Below, piece after piece: positions 44,722-53,726 of a stretch of 64,000 nt of DNA (its first letter is position 1; each line of letters opens with the position of its first letter). The position numbers and the translations under genes are program-made. Below the pieces are notes generated by a model, which saw only the letters and a list, made by a program, of their open reading frames with translations, was not told the origin of the DNA and searched no databases. This DNA comes from Firmicutes bacterium ADurb.Bin146 (lineage in GTDB: Bacteria; Bacillota; Clostridia; DUPQ01), in contig MWDI01000022.1 of NCBI GenBank assembly GCA_002070475.1, positions 120,057 through 184,056 of the forward strand. Reading direction: 5' to 3'.

Positions 44722-47020
44722 AATAATTACTGCTATATGCCTTATCGTAATTATGCTGATGCAGCTTGTTTCCTGTAACAATAAAAAAGGAGTAGAAAAA
44801 GAAGTTCTAGATCATGTTTTTCGCAGAACTGAGATATCCATTCCAGAAAAGATGCAAAATATAAATAGTATGTATTTCGATGGACAAAGAATAAATATGA
44901 TTGGTACAGGATATAATGAAGAAGATTATACGCAATATTATATTATGTATAGTATGAATCAGGATGGTTCAGATCCTAGTGAAAGTAAGCTCGATTTTGA
45001 TTTTTCCAAGATGGAAGGTTATGATGGGTCATACATGTCAAATATTACAGTACTTCCAGATGGAAGGCTTGTTGTGACTGTTGAAGCTTGGGTTTCAGAT
45101 AAAATAACAGGTGAGTACAAATCTGATAATTTTCTAATAGTTATAGATTCTAATGGTAAAATTCAAAAAAAGATAAATGTAAAGGAATTATTACAAAATT
45201 ATATAACCACTGATTACTTCTATGTAGGAACTATTATCACAGATGCAGAAGGTAATTTTTATATTTCATCTGATCGAACCATTTTTGTATTAGATAAAAA
45301 TTTTGTATTTTCTTTTAAGGTAGATATGGAAGAGAATTCTTGGATGAACAGGATGTTTAATTTTGATGGTGGTAAAGTTGCTGTAGCTATAAATGCAGAA
45401 ACGCCAGAAGGTTATAAAATGCAGATACGTATAATTGATACCGAAGCCAAAAAATTTGCAAATGAAGTAACTGTAAATGAGCATCTTCAGAATAATATCT
45501 ACAATATATTTTCAGGACAAGATAATTCTTTGTACTATACCACTCAAACAGGAATTTATAGTTATAGTATAGGAAACAATGAAAGTAAAGAGTTACTTAA
45601 TTGGATCAATTCAGATATTGAAAATCCGAATGTAAATATGATAACAGCGATTTCTGAAAAAAAATTCATATGTGTAGGTTATGAATATGATAATACCACT
45701 TGGACAAGCAGGAATTTTATTCTTCTTCTTGATTATATACCGCCAGAAGAAGTTACTCCGAAATATATAATAACTCTTGCAACAGCATATGGATCATATG
45801 ATATCAGAAAAGCAGTAATCGAATTTAATAGAAACAGCCAGGAATACAGAATACGTATAAAAGATTATTATGATCAGGAAGATTCTATTGATTATAATAA
45901 GATAATTGAAAAATTAAATAATGACATCATTGCAGGCAATATGCCTGATATATTGCTTGTAAATTCAGAAATGCCGTTTGACAGTTATGTTTCCAAAGGA
46001 TTGTTTTATGATTTGAATAAATTAATGGAAAAGGATGAAAACTTTAACCGGGATGATTACTTCACTAATGTTCTTGAAGCATTAAGTATAAATGGCAGAC
46101 TTTATTCAATATCTCCTTCTTTTACAATAAGTACTGTAGCCATAAAGAGCAAATTCGTTCAGCCAGGAGCTAAAGGTTGGACTATGGGGGAACTTCAAGC
46201 TTTATTAGCAAAATTGCCACAAGAAACAGTAACTTTTTTAAGTGAGAACCGTGCTGGAGTAATGAATATTGCTATGAATCTGTCATTAGGTCAATTCATT
46301 GATAAAGATACTGGGAAGTGTTATTTTGATAGTCAGGATTTTATTGAAATATTAAAATTTGTAAAGACATTTGATGAGAAATCCTTCTGGGATAATATTG
46401 ATTATGAGAATCTTCCACCAGATTTTTGGGATAAATACAACAAATCATATGAAGAGGACAGAGCTATACTTAACTACATGTCTTTAAGTTCATTTTACCA
46501 GCTTACTGATATGAGAGATTACACATTTAAAGATGATATTACTTTCATAGGATTTCCTAATTCAAATAGAAATGGTTCAGCAATATCAGTATATAGCCGT
46601 ATTGCAATATCCTCAAAATCTAAGCTTATAGACGGCGCATGGGATTTTGTCAAAACCTTTTTGTCTGACAAATATCAGGAAAGCCTTACTTATGAATGGC
46701 CAGTAAAAATTTCAGCATTTGATAAAATGGGGGAAAAAGCAATTAAAGGTGAGGATAATGGTGGTATAATTAGACCGCTAAAATCTGATTTTGACATAAT
46801 GCCTTATCCTACACCCGTAGCATCCCGAATTACCGAAGATGATGTAAAATATATAAAGTCGTTTATTCAAAGCGTTAATACGCTTCAGACATATGAACCG
46901 GGAGTTCTAGAGATTATTGAGGAAGAAACAAAGATGTATTATGCAGGAAACAAGACTGCGGAAGAAACAGCCAGGATAATACAAAGCAGGGTTCAGATAT
47001 ATATAAGTGAAAGCCGATAG
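44699..47020 (+). CDS. Lipoprotein with propeller-like N-terminus and solute-binding domain
   Basis: 773 residues from ATG 44699, preceded by AAAGGAG. Lipoprotein signal peptide with lipobox LVSC and Cys26. Residues about 40-345 show repeated strand blocks (TVLPDGRLVVTVE, ITDAEGNFYISSDRTIFVLD) like a beta-propeller; from about 355 the sequence is a family-1 extracellular solute-binding protein (ITLATAYGSYDIRKAVIEFNR, DILLVNSEMPFDSYVSKGLFYDLN, WDFVKTFLS). The size is roughly twice that of a usual sugar-binding protein. Overlaps the previous gene by 23 bases. It is the probable recognition subunit for the two permeases upstream; the ligand is unknown. Confidence 0.82.
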   Translation: MKKWNFIKIITAICLIVIMLMQLVSCNNKKGVEKEVLDHVFRRTEISIPEKMQNINSMYFDGQRINMIGTGYNEEDYTQYYIMYSMNQDGSDPSESKLDFDFSKMEGYDGSYMSNITVLPDGRLVVTVEAWVSDKITGEYKSDNFLIVIDSNGKIQKKINVKELLQNYITTDYFYVGTIITDAEGNFYISSDRTIFVLDKNFVFSFKVDMEENSWMNRMFNFDGGKVAVAINAETPEGYKMQIRIIDTEAKKFANEVTVNEHLQNNIYNIFSGQDNSLYYTTQTGIYSYSIGNNESKELLNWINSDIENPNVNMITAISEKKFICVGYEYDNTTWTSRNFILLLDYIPPEEVTPKYIITLATAYGSYDIRKAVIEFNRNSQEYRIRIKDYYDQEDSIDYNKIIEKLNNDIIAGNMPDILLVNSEMPFDSYVSKGLFYDLNKLMEKDENFNRDDYFTNVLEALSINGRLYSISPSFTISTVAIKSKFVQPGAKGWTMGELQALLAKLPQETVTFLSENRAGVMNIAMNLSLGQFIDKDTGKCYFDSQDFIEILKFVKTFDEKSFWDNIDYENLPPDFWDKYNKSYEEDRAILNYMSLSSFYQLTDMRDYTFKDDITFIGFPNSNRNGSAISVYSRIAISSKSKLIDGAWDFVKTFLSDKYQESLTYEWPVKISAFDKMGEKAIKGEDNGGIIRPLKSDFDIMPYPTPVASRITEDDVKYIKSFIQSVNTLQTYEPGVLEIIEEETKMYYAGNKTAEETARIIQSRVQIYISESR

Positions 47021-47055
47021 ACATGATTTATCAAATCATGGAGATAAAAAAATAC

Positions 47056-47084
47056 TTGATTATTGATTTATCTTCTTGTATACT
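47056..47084 (+). promoter_or_regulatory. rpmB promoter
   Basis: TTGATT (47056-47061) and TATACT (47079-47084), 17 apart, just ahead of the AGGAGGTG site. Confidence 0.6.
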
Positions 47085-47116
47085 AGTTTAGGTGCGTTAT
47101 TTAGGAGGTGAAGATA

Positions 47117-47302
47117 ATGGCTAAATGTGAAATATGTGAAAAAGCTACAGTGTTCGGTAATAATGTCAGTCACTCTGAAAGAAAAACCAGCCGTACTTTT
47201 AAACCAAATATCAGAAAAGTAAAAATAGATGACAATGGAACTGTAAGAAAAGCTAATATATGCACAAGTTGTTTACGTTCTGATAAAGTTAAAAGAGCTT
47301 AA
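47117..47302 (+). CDS. rpmB: Ribosomal protein bL28, zinc-binding form
   Basis: 61 residues from ATG 47117 with AGGAGGTG upstream; a GTG three codons earlier falls within that site. The N-terminus MAKCEICEK and C-terminal CTSC give two CXXC pairs (Cys4, Cys7, Cys49, Cys52), the C+ zinc-ribbon form of L28, rather than the zinc-free paralogue made under zinc limitation. Single-gene transcript with its own promoter and terminator. Confidence 0.96.
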   Translation: MAKCEICEKATVFGNNVSHSERKTSRTFKPNIRKVKIDDNGTVRKANICTSCLRSDKVKRA

Positions 47303-47334
47303 TTTATGAAAAAAAGAGTAAGCTCTTTTTTTTT
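47291..47334 (+). terminator. Rho-independent terminator overlapping the end of rpmB
   Basis: Stem AAAAGAGCTTA (47291-47301) with TAAGCTCTTTT (47319-47329), 17-base loop, T9 run. The left arm is inside the last rpmB codons. Confidence 0.85.
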
Positions 47335-47350
47335 GTTAATTTTTACAATA

Positions 47351-47380
47351 TTGACAAGGATTAAAACAATAGAGTACAAT
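47351..47380 (+). promoter_or_regulatory. efp promoter
   Basis: Perfect TTGACA (47351-47356) and TACAAT (47375-47380) with an 18-base spacer, about 30 bases before the start. Confidence 0.7.
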
Positions 47381-47410
47381 CATTAGAGATGTTTTGTATG
47401 GAGGAAAAAT

Positions 47411-47968
47411 ATGATTACAGCTGGTGATTTCAGAAACGGAATTACATTTGAAATGGATGGTATAGTTTATCAGATAATTGAGTTTCAGCATGTGAAACCA
47501 GGTAAAGGCGCTGCATTTGTCAGAGCAAAGATACGTAATGTAAAATCAGGTTCAATAGTTGAAAGGACATTTAATCCATCTGATAAATTTGAACTTGCCC
47601 GAATGGATAAGAAAGATATGCAATACTTATATTCAGATGGGGACCTTTTCTACTTTATGGATGTGGAGACATATGACCAGTTACCAGTAAATCGTGAATC
47701 TCTTGGGGATTCTCTTGAATTCGTAAAAGAAAACGAAATAGTTCAGATTTTATCTTATAAGGGTGAAATTTTCGGAGTTGAACCTCCAAATTTTGTTGTC
47801 TTAGAAGTAACGCATACTGAACCTGGTTTTGCTGGCAATACAGCAACTGGTGCAACTAAGCCAGCTACTGTAGAGACTGGTGCTCAAATAAAGGTACCTT
47901 TATTTGTTAACATAGGTGATCTTGTAAGAGTAGATACAAGAACCGGAGAATATATGGAGAGAGCATAA
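47411..47968 (+). CDS. efp: Elongation factor P
   Basis: Relieves ribosome stalling at polyproline. 185 residues, three beta-barrel domains. The tip loop KPGKGAAF contains Lys32, the usual site of modification in the family. GGAGG site before the ATG. Its stop overlaps the ThuA-like gene as TAATG. Confidence 0.97.
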   Translation: MITAGDFRNGITFEMDGIVYQIIEFQHVKPGKGAAFVRAKIRNVKSGSIVERTFNPSDKFELARMDKKDMQYLYSDGDLFYFMDVETYDQLPVNRESLGDSLEFVKENEIVQILSYKGEIFGVEPPNFVVLEVTHTEPGFAGNTATGATKPATVETGAQIKVPLFVNIGDLVRVDTRTGEYMERA

Positions 47969-48690
47969 TGTCAATCCATGTTACAATATGGAACGAATTC
48001 ATACATGAGAAAAAAGATGAGTCTGTAAGAAGGATTTATCCTAATGGTATTCATAATGCATTAAAGGATCAGCTTTCTTCAGAATCTGATTTTGTCATAA
48101 AGACAGCTACTCTAGATCAACCAGAACATGGTCTGACAGAAGAAGTAATAAATCATACTGATGTATTGCTTTGGTGGGGACATATGGCTCATGGTCAAGT
48201 TAAAGACGAAATAGTAAATAAGATTGCAGATAGAGTCAGAAAAGGAATGGGAATTATACTGCTTCACTCCGCACATGCAAGCAAACTCATGAAATGTCTT
48301 ACAGGATGTACTGGAAGCCTTTCATGGCGTGAACAAAATGAGAAACAAATATTATGGAATTTAAAACCTAACCATCCAATTACAAAAGGTATAGGTGAAT
48401 ATATTGTTTTAGATAAAGAAGAAACCTATGGCGAACCATTCGGCATTCCAGACCCTGATGAGTGCATATTCCTGTCATGGTTTTCAGGAGGTAATGTTTT
48501 CCGTTCAGGATGGATAAAAAATGTCCAGAATGGTAAACTATTTTATTTTCAGCCTGGACATGAAACTTTTCCTTCATATATGAATCCTGAGGTAATAAAA
48601 GTAATAATAAACGCCATCAGATATTTAAAACCACTTAATTATATTGAGAATGTAGATAGTATATGGCAGAAAGAACCTATAACTAGTTAA
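47968..48690 (+). CDS. ThuA-like (trehalose utilization family) protein
   Basis: 240 residues with a glutamine-amidotransferase-like flavodoxin fold. VTIWNEFIHEKKDESVRRIYP at the start, DVLLWWGHMAHGQV near residue 70, MGIILLHSAHASK near 93 and a closing YFQPGHETFPSY match ThuA-type proteins. In rhizobia ThuA takes part in trehalose/sucrose conversion through 3-keto sugars, with Gfo/Idh/MocA partners; two such genes are in this window but distant. Role here is unproven. Coupled to efp. Confidence 0.85.
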   Translation: MSIHVTIWNEFIHEKKDESVRRIYPNGIHNALKDQLSSESDFVIKTATLDQPEHGLTEEVINHTDVLLWWGHMAHGQVKDEIVNKIADRVRKGMGIILLHSAHASKLMKCLTGCTGSLSWREQNEKQILWNLKPNHPITKGIGEYIVLDKEETYGEPFGIPDPDECIFLSWFSGGNVFRSGWIKNVQNGKLFYFQPGHETFPSYMNPEVIKVIINAIRYLKPLNYIENVDSIWQKEPITS

Positions 48691-48691
48691 T

Positions 48692-49555
48692 ATGCTGAAT
48701 CCTAAGCCAGTATCCCATACTAATATAAATGAGATAAAAGATTATTTCAAATATGCATATAAGCACATGTCGCTAGCTCAATTCACTACAACATATCTTT
48801 GGCGTCACAGTACAGGACTTTTGTATGATATACAAGATGATTTTTTATATCTTTTTGAAAAAAGATATAATTATTCTTCTCCGCTTCCATTAGGTGATGG
48901 CGATATATTTAGGGCTTTGGAAAAAGTTAAAGAATATAAAACTTATATAGGTGGAAATAATCTTGTTTATTGCATAGATGAAGAAAAAGCAAAACTTTTC
49001 AAAAATTTTTATGAATTAAATGAAGAACCTGATTTTTTTGAGTATGTATATCTTAAAGAAGATTTAATAAATTTATCAGGAAAAAAATTTCATACTAAAA
49101 AAAATCATCTGAATCAGTTTGTGAAAAATAATAAATATACTTATGAAAGAATAAATGTGGAAGACATTCCTCTTGTTATAAACCTTTTAGAGCAATGGAA
49201 TGAGAAAATGGGATATTCTATAGATCTTAATGTAGAAAAACAAGCGATTAATGAGCTTCTCAATTATGATATTGGTGTTAATTACAAAGCAGGAGCAATT
49301 GTATTAGATTCAAAAGTAGTTGCATTTGCAATTGGTGAAAAAATATCTGATGATATGGCTTGTGTCTATTTTGAAAAAGCTGACACAAGCATCAAGGGTT
49401 CTTATGCTGTAATTAATAATGAGTTTGTAAAACATGAATTTCCTGATGTAATGTATATTAACAGACAGGAAGATTTGGGTTTAGAAGGGTTGATTAAGGC
49501 AAAGGAAAGTTATAATCCAGTTTTCAAAGTAAAGAATTATTCTATGAAGTTATAG
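48692..49555 (+). CDS. DUF2156 / LPG synthetase C-terminal-like acyltransferase
   Basis: 287 residues of the GNAT-like domain that forms the catalytic part of phosphatidylglycerol lysyltransferases (MprF) and related aminoacyl-transfer proteins (KKFHTKKNHLNQFVKNNKY near 132, VNYKAGAIVLDSKVVAFAIGE near 193, YAVINNEFVKHEFPDVMYINRQEDLGLEGLIKAKESY at the end; long block 230-265). No membrane helices, so a soluble stand-alone form. Such proteins are common in Clostridia and their substrate is not known. One base after the ThuA-like gene; converges with the exporter operon, overlapping it by 14 bases. Confidence 0.8.
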   Translation: MLNPKPVSHTNINEIKDYFKYAYKHMSLAQFTTTYLWRHSTGLLYDIQDDFLYLFEKRYNYSSPLPLGDGDIFRALEKVKEYKTYIGGNNLVYCIDEEKAKLFKNFYELNEEPDFFEYVYLKEDLINLSGKKFHTKKNHLNQFVKNNKYTYERINVEDIPLVINLLEQWNEKMGYSIDLNVEKQAINELLNYDIGVNYKAGAIVLDSKVVAFAIGEKISDDMACVYFEKADTSIKGSYAVINNEFVKHEFPDVMYINRQEDLGLEGLIKAKESYNPVFKVKNYSMKL

Positions 49556-51413
49556 TGTTTGAAGAGACTTTATCAAACTGACTATAATATAGTTTCGAAT
49601 AAAAGCCATTTTTTGAAAGCAATTCCGTATGATTTCCTTTTTCTACAATTTTCCCATCATCAATAACAAGTATCAGATCAGCATTTTTAATAGTTGACAA
49701 CCTGTGAGCGATAATAAGAGATGTGCGATTTCTCATGAGATTATCCATAGCTTTCTGTATGAGAATTTCTGTCCTGGTATCAACATTGGATGTCGCTTCA
49801 TCAAGTATCAGCATAGGATTATTTGCTAAAATAGTTCTTGCAATTGTTAATAGTTGTTTTTGTCCTGAAGATATGTTACTTGCTTCCTCATTTATCATCA
49901 TTTCATAACCATCACCGCTAGATAATATGAAATGTTCAGCACAGGCTAGAGAAGCTGCTTCATATACCTCAACTGCACATGCATCAGGGTTTGAATATGC
50001 GATATTTTCACGTAATGTACCACTAAATAACCATGTATCTTGCAGAACCATACCGAAAAGACTCCGAACATCACTCCTTTTCATATTATTGATATCAATT
50101 CCATCTATTGTTATGCTTCCTGAATCAACGTCATAAAATCGCATGAGTAAATTTACAAGTGTTGTTTTACCAGCTCCCGTAGGTCCTACAATTGCAACTT
50201 TTTGTCCTGCTTTTATATCAGCGGAAAAATCTTTTATAATACTGTTGTTTTTATCATAACCAAAATATACATTGTTAAAAGATATATTTCCTTTTATATT
50301 ATTTAAATCATAACTTTTATCTGTATCTGGTGTTTCTTCAGTTTCATTTAAAAATTGAAATACTCTTTCAGCAGCTGCTGCAGTACTTTGAAGTGTATTA
50401 GCTATACCAGCAGTCTGGCTCAACGGTTGATTAAACTGTCTGACATATCTTATAAAGGCTTGTATGTCTCCTACTTGTATACTGTTAGATACTACAAGGT
50501 ATCCACCCATTACACAAACAGCGACGTAACCGATGTTACCGATAAACCCTGTTACCGGCATCATTAAACCCGAAAGAAACTGAGATATCCAGGAACTTTT
50601 ATATAATTCTTTGTTGTAATTTCTAAAATATTTAATAGAACGATGTTCACCGTTGAATACTTTTAAAACAACATGCCCAGATAACATTTCTTCAACATGT
50701 CCATTCAGGTTCCCTAAATTTCTTTGTTGAGCTTTAAAATATTTCTGTGATTTTTTAACTAGAACTGCTACGAACAGGGAGGTAAGAGGAACAATAACAA
50801 TTGTTATACCGGTCATGAGAGGTGAGATTAAAAGCATCATAATTAATACGCCAAGAATTTGAGTGACTGTTGAAGTTATCTGAGACAAGCTTTGGTTAAA
50901 GGTCATTGTTATAGTATCAATATCATTAGTAACACGACTTAATATATCTCCATGTAGATTTGTGTCGAAATATCCTAATGGAAGCTTATTAAATTTATCA
51001 GCCATATTTTTCCTTAATTCATATCCTATTTTTTGTGAAACACTATTCGATATAAAACCTTGAATAACATGAAAAAGAGAATAACCAATGTAAAGTAATA
51101 TTAATATAAGTATTATACGAGCAATGTATGCAAAATCTATCTGACCGTTTCTTTGCATTATTCCTACATAAAGTTCAGTAGTAATAAGTCCCATCTGTTT
51201 TGGGGATAATACGTTAAGGATAGTTGATGCAATAGAAAATATCATAGATACAAGAAGTAAAAACCAATATGGTTTTAGATAATGAAATAATTTTCTCATT
51301 GTCCCTTTAAAATCCTTAGGTTTTTCTACGAGCCTCATTGCTGCTCTTGGCCCGCCTCTTGGTCCAGGTCCTGGTCTGTCAAATTTATCGCCACTTTTAT
51401 TTTGCATTGTCAT
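49542..51413 (-). CDS. ABC exporter half-transporter with complete catalytic NBD
   Basis: 623 residues: Arg/Gly/Pro-rich cytoplasmic start, six transmembrane helices (about 50-350), and an ATPase domain. Walker A GPTGAGKTT near 405, Walker B with catalytic Glu539 (LILDEATSNVD) and His570 of the H-loop (IIAHRLSTI) are intact. The signature is unusual: SSGQ (515-518) in place of SGGQ. This complements the degenerate motifs of the upstream partner, as in heterodimeric exporters such as TM287/288 and BmrCD. The start overlaps the partner stop by four bases. Drug or lipid export is likely; substrate unknown. Confidence 0.93.
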   Translation of the reverse strand: MTMQNKSGDKFDRPGPGPRGGPRAAMRLVEKPKDFKGTMRKLFHYLKPYWFLLLVSMIFSIASTILNVLSPKQMGLITTELYVGIMQRNGQIDFAYIARIILILILLYIGYSLFHVIQGFISNSVSQKIGYELRKNMADKFNKLPLGYFDTNLHGDILSRVTNDIDTITMTFNQSLSQITSTVTQILGVLIMMLLISPLMTGITIVIVPLTSLFVAVLVKKSQKYFKAQQRNLGNLNGHVEEMLSGHVVLKVFNGEHRSIKYFRNYNKELYKSSWISQFLSGLMMPVTGFIGNIGYVAVCVMGGYLVVSNSIQVGDIQAFIRYVRQFNQPLSQTAGIANTLQSTAAAAERVFQFLNETEETPDTDKSYDLNNIKGNISFNNVYFGYDKNNSIIKDFSADIKAGQKVAIVGPTGAGKTTLVNLLMRFYDVDSGSITIDGIDINNMKRSDVRSLFGMVLQDTWLFSGTLRENIAYSNPDACAVEVYEAASLACAEHFILSSGDGYEMMINEEASNISSGQKQLLTIARTILANNPMLILDEATSNVDTRTEILIQKAMDNLMRNRTSLIIAHRLSTIKNADLILVIDDGKIVEKGNHTELLSKNGFYSKLYYSQFDKVSSNTITS

Positions 51414-53137
51414 ACGAGTTCCTCCTTTGTTAATTGAGATGAAGCAATCTCATAGTATACATTGCATTTTTCAAGTAAATCTTGATGTTTACCGATTCCT
51501 ACAACTCGTCCCGAGTCAAGCACTATAATCTGATCTGCATTAATAATTGTGCTTACTCTCTGTGTTATAAGGAGGACTGTTGAGTTTTTAGTTCTATTTG
51601 ATAATGCATTTTTTAGTTTTGATTCAGTATGAAAATCGAGGGATGAAAAACTGTCATCAAAGATATATATTTTAGGAGAGTTTACAAGAGCGCGAGCTAT
51701 TGATAAACGTTGTTTCTGTCCACCTGAGACATTTGTTCCGCCTTGAGCTATATAGTGATTATAGCCTTCTTCTTTATTGTTTATAAATTCAGATGCTTGC
51801 GCAATTGATGCAGATTCTAAAATTTCATCTCTAGATATATCTCTGCCAAAAGAGATGTTACTTTCAATATCGCCAGAAAAAAGCATATTTTTCTGTGGAA
51901 CATAACCTATACGCTCTCTTAAATTCTTTATATCGAACTGTTTGACATCTACTCCATCAACATAAATATTTCCATATGTAGCATCATATAGTCTTGGAAT
52001 CAAGTTTGCTAATGTGCTTTTGCCGCTTCCTGTAGAACCAATAATAGCTGTAACTTCATTAGGTTTTGCAATAAATGATATATCTTTTAAAGCAGGTTCC
52101 AAAGCATTTGGATATATAAATGTTACATTGCGAAATTCAACATTTCCAATATTTTCAGGAATCTTAATATCTTCTTGTCGTGGATTCTTAATAACAGGCT
52201 CTGTGTCAAGTATTTCATTTATTCTCTTAACAGAAACCATAGCTCTTGGAATTATTATAAATGTCATGCTAAGCATCTGAAAACTGAACATAATCTGCAT
52301 GACATATTGAATAAATGCCATTAAATCTCCTACTTGAATGGATAAATCTGCAACAAGCTTTGCTCCAAGCCATAATACAACAACAGTGGTAATATTCATG
52401 ATAAATATTGTCATAGGCTGTAATGCTGACATTATACGACCAATAATTAGATTCAGTCTTGTTAGAGAAACATTTGCCTCATTGAATTTATCATCTTGAA
52501 TCTTTTGAGCATTAAAAGCTCTAATTACTCTGATTCCGCTTAAATTCTCTCTGGTTATTAAATTCAATCTATCTACATTTGTTTGCATCTGTCTGAATCT
52601 AGGTACTGTAAATAAAAAATTAAAGGACATAACCGCAATTATTGCAGTACAAGAAATAACTAGTATCCAAGATAAATTCTGTCCGTAGCGTATTGCCATT
52701 ATAATACCGCCAATGGCAGTCATTGGAGCAGAGATAGCCATTCGCAAAGTCATATCAAGAAAATGCTGAACCTGTGTAATATCATTTGTGCATCTTGTAA
52801 TTAAAGAAGCGGTAGAGAATCTATCAAATTCGGCAAGTGAGAATGATTCGACTTTTGTAAACACAGCATCCCTAATATCAGCAGAGAATCCTGCTGATAC
52901 TTTGGAAGAAATAAATCTGGCTACAACTTGACATATAATTCCAATTAAAGCAATTGAAAGCATTATACCACCGATTTTTAAAATATAAGAAATATTACCT
53001 GTAGGTATTCCTACGTTTACAATGTCAGACATGTAACTTGGCAAATAAAGATTAGCCATTGCCTGTGCAAATGTGAGAAAGAATACTAAAGTGACTTTCC
53101 ACCAGTCATTTTTTAGAAATTTAAGTATATTTAACAC
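51410..53137 (-). CDS. ABC exporter half-transporter with degenerate NBD
   Basis: 575 residues, six transmembrane helices then ATPase. Walker A GSTGSGKST near 365 and a canonical signature VSGGQ are present, but the catalytic Glu is Asp495 (IFDDSFSSLD) and the H-loop His is Gln526 (LITQRVSTI). These are the hallmarks of the non-hydrolytic site in heterodimeric exporters, with the degenerate SSGQ of the partner completing that site. Three bases follow the marR gene, so one operon, probably controlled by that regulator. Confidence 0.93.
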   Translation of the reverse strand: MLNILKFLKNDWWKVTLVFFLTFAQAMANLYLPSYMSDIVNVGIPTGNISYILKIGGIMLSIALIGIICQVVARFISSKVSAGFSADIRDAVFTKVESFSLAEFDRFSTASLITRCTNDITQVQHFLDMTLRMAISAPMTAIGGIIMAIRYGQNLSWILVISCTAIIAVMSFNFLFTVPRFRQMQTNVDRLNLITRENLSGIRVIRAFNAQKIQDDKFNEANVSLTRLNLIIGRIMSALQPMTIFIMNITTVVVLWLGAKLVADLSIQVGDLMAFIQYVMQIMFSFQMLSMTFIIIPRAMVSVKRINEILDTEPVIKNPRQEDIKIPENIGNVEFRNVTFIYPNALEPALKDISFIAKPNEVTAIIGSTGSGKSTLANLIPRLYDATYGNIYVDGVDVKQFDIKNLRERIGYVPQKNMLFSGDIESNISFGRDISRDEILESASIAQASEFINNKEEGYNHYIAQGGTNVSGGQKQRLSIARALVNSPKIYIFDDSFSSLDFHTESKLKNALSNRTKNSTVLLITQRVSTIINADQIIVLDSGRVVGIGKHQDLLEKCNVYYEIASSQLTKEELV

Positions 53138-53140
53138 TTT

Positions 53141-53584
53141 TTATTCTCCTTTTTCCAGTATTTCACTTGCACGATTTAAAAGTAAAATCAGGTTTAAAGT
53201 ATTTTCATTATTTAGAGCTTTTACAAGCAGATCAATTTGTTGTAATTCTTTAATAGCCATATCATCGAATATCCTGCGTCCTTTTTCAGTAATTTCTACG
53301 ACAATCCTTCGTCTGTCATCAATATCAACAGATCTTAGGATTAAGTTTTTCTTTTCCAGAGAATTTAATACCGATGTTACATATGATCTTGAAAGATTTA
53401 AATTATCACTTAAATCAGAAGGGTTTACCGATGATTTTTTGTCAGTTTGTAATCTAAGTATATTTCTTAACAATAAAAATTCATGGAACACTATGTCAGC
53501 AGACATTTTTTTTCTTCGAAGTATTATCATAAACTTATGAATAGCATTGAGTAAAGCTTCATTCAATTGAACGATTTTTGTCAT
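53141..53584 (-). CDS. MarR-family transcriptional regulator
   Basis: 147-residue winged-helix protein. The recognition region DLSDNLNLSRSYVTSVLNSLEKKNLILRS (about 62-90) and wing DDRRRIVVEITEKG (about 92-105) are typical of MarR. First gene of the exporter operon, the usual arrangement in which the regulator represses its own operon until a ligand (often the exported compound) binds. GGAGAG site 7 bases before the ATG. Confidence 0.93.
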   Translation of the reverse strand: MTKIVQLNEALLNAIHKFMIILRRKKMSADIVFHEFLLLRNILRLQTDKKSSVNPSDLSDNLNLSRSYVTSVLNSLEKKNLILRSVDIDDRRRIVVEITEKGRRIFDDMAIKELQQIDLLVKALNNENTLNLILLLNRASEILEKGE

Positions 53585-53609
53585 TTTCTTCTCTCCATAT
53601 TAATTAATA

Positions 53610-53621
53610 AACTAAATAGTT
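53610..53621. promoter_or_regulatory. Candidate MarR operator
   Basis: AACTA-AA-TAGTT, a perfect 12-base palindrome located at about +4 to +15 from the predicted minus-strand transcription start of the marR operon. Confidence 0.5.
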
Positions 53622-53631
53622 CATATATTGA

Positions 53632-53659
53632 ATTATAATTCTGATTTGTTTAAAGTCAA
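53632..53659 (-). promoter_or_regulatory. Promoter of the marR-exporter operon
   Basis: Minus strand: TTGACT (53654-53659) and perfect TATAAT (53632-53637), 16 apart. Confidence 0.6.
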
Positions 53660-53726
53660 TATAAATATCGATTTAAACTTTCATTTTAAATATATACTGG
53701 TATAATTATCTAAGCGAGGTATTTAT

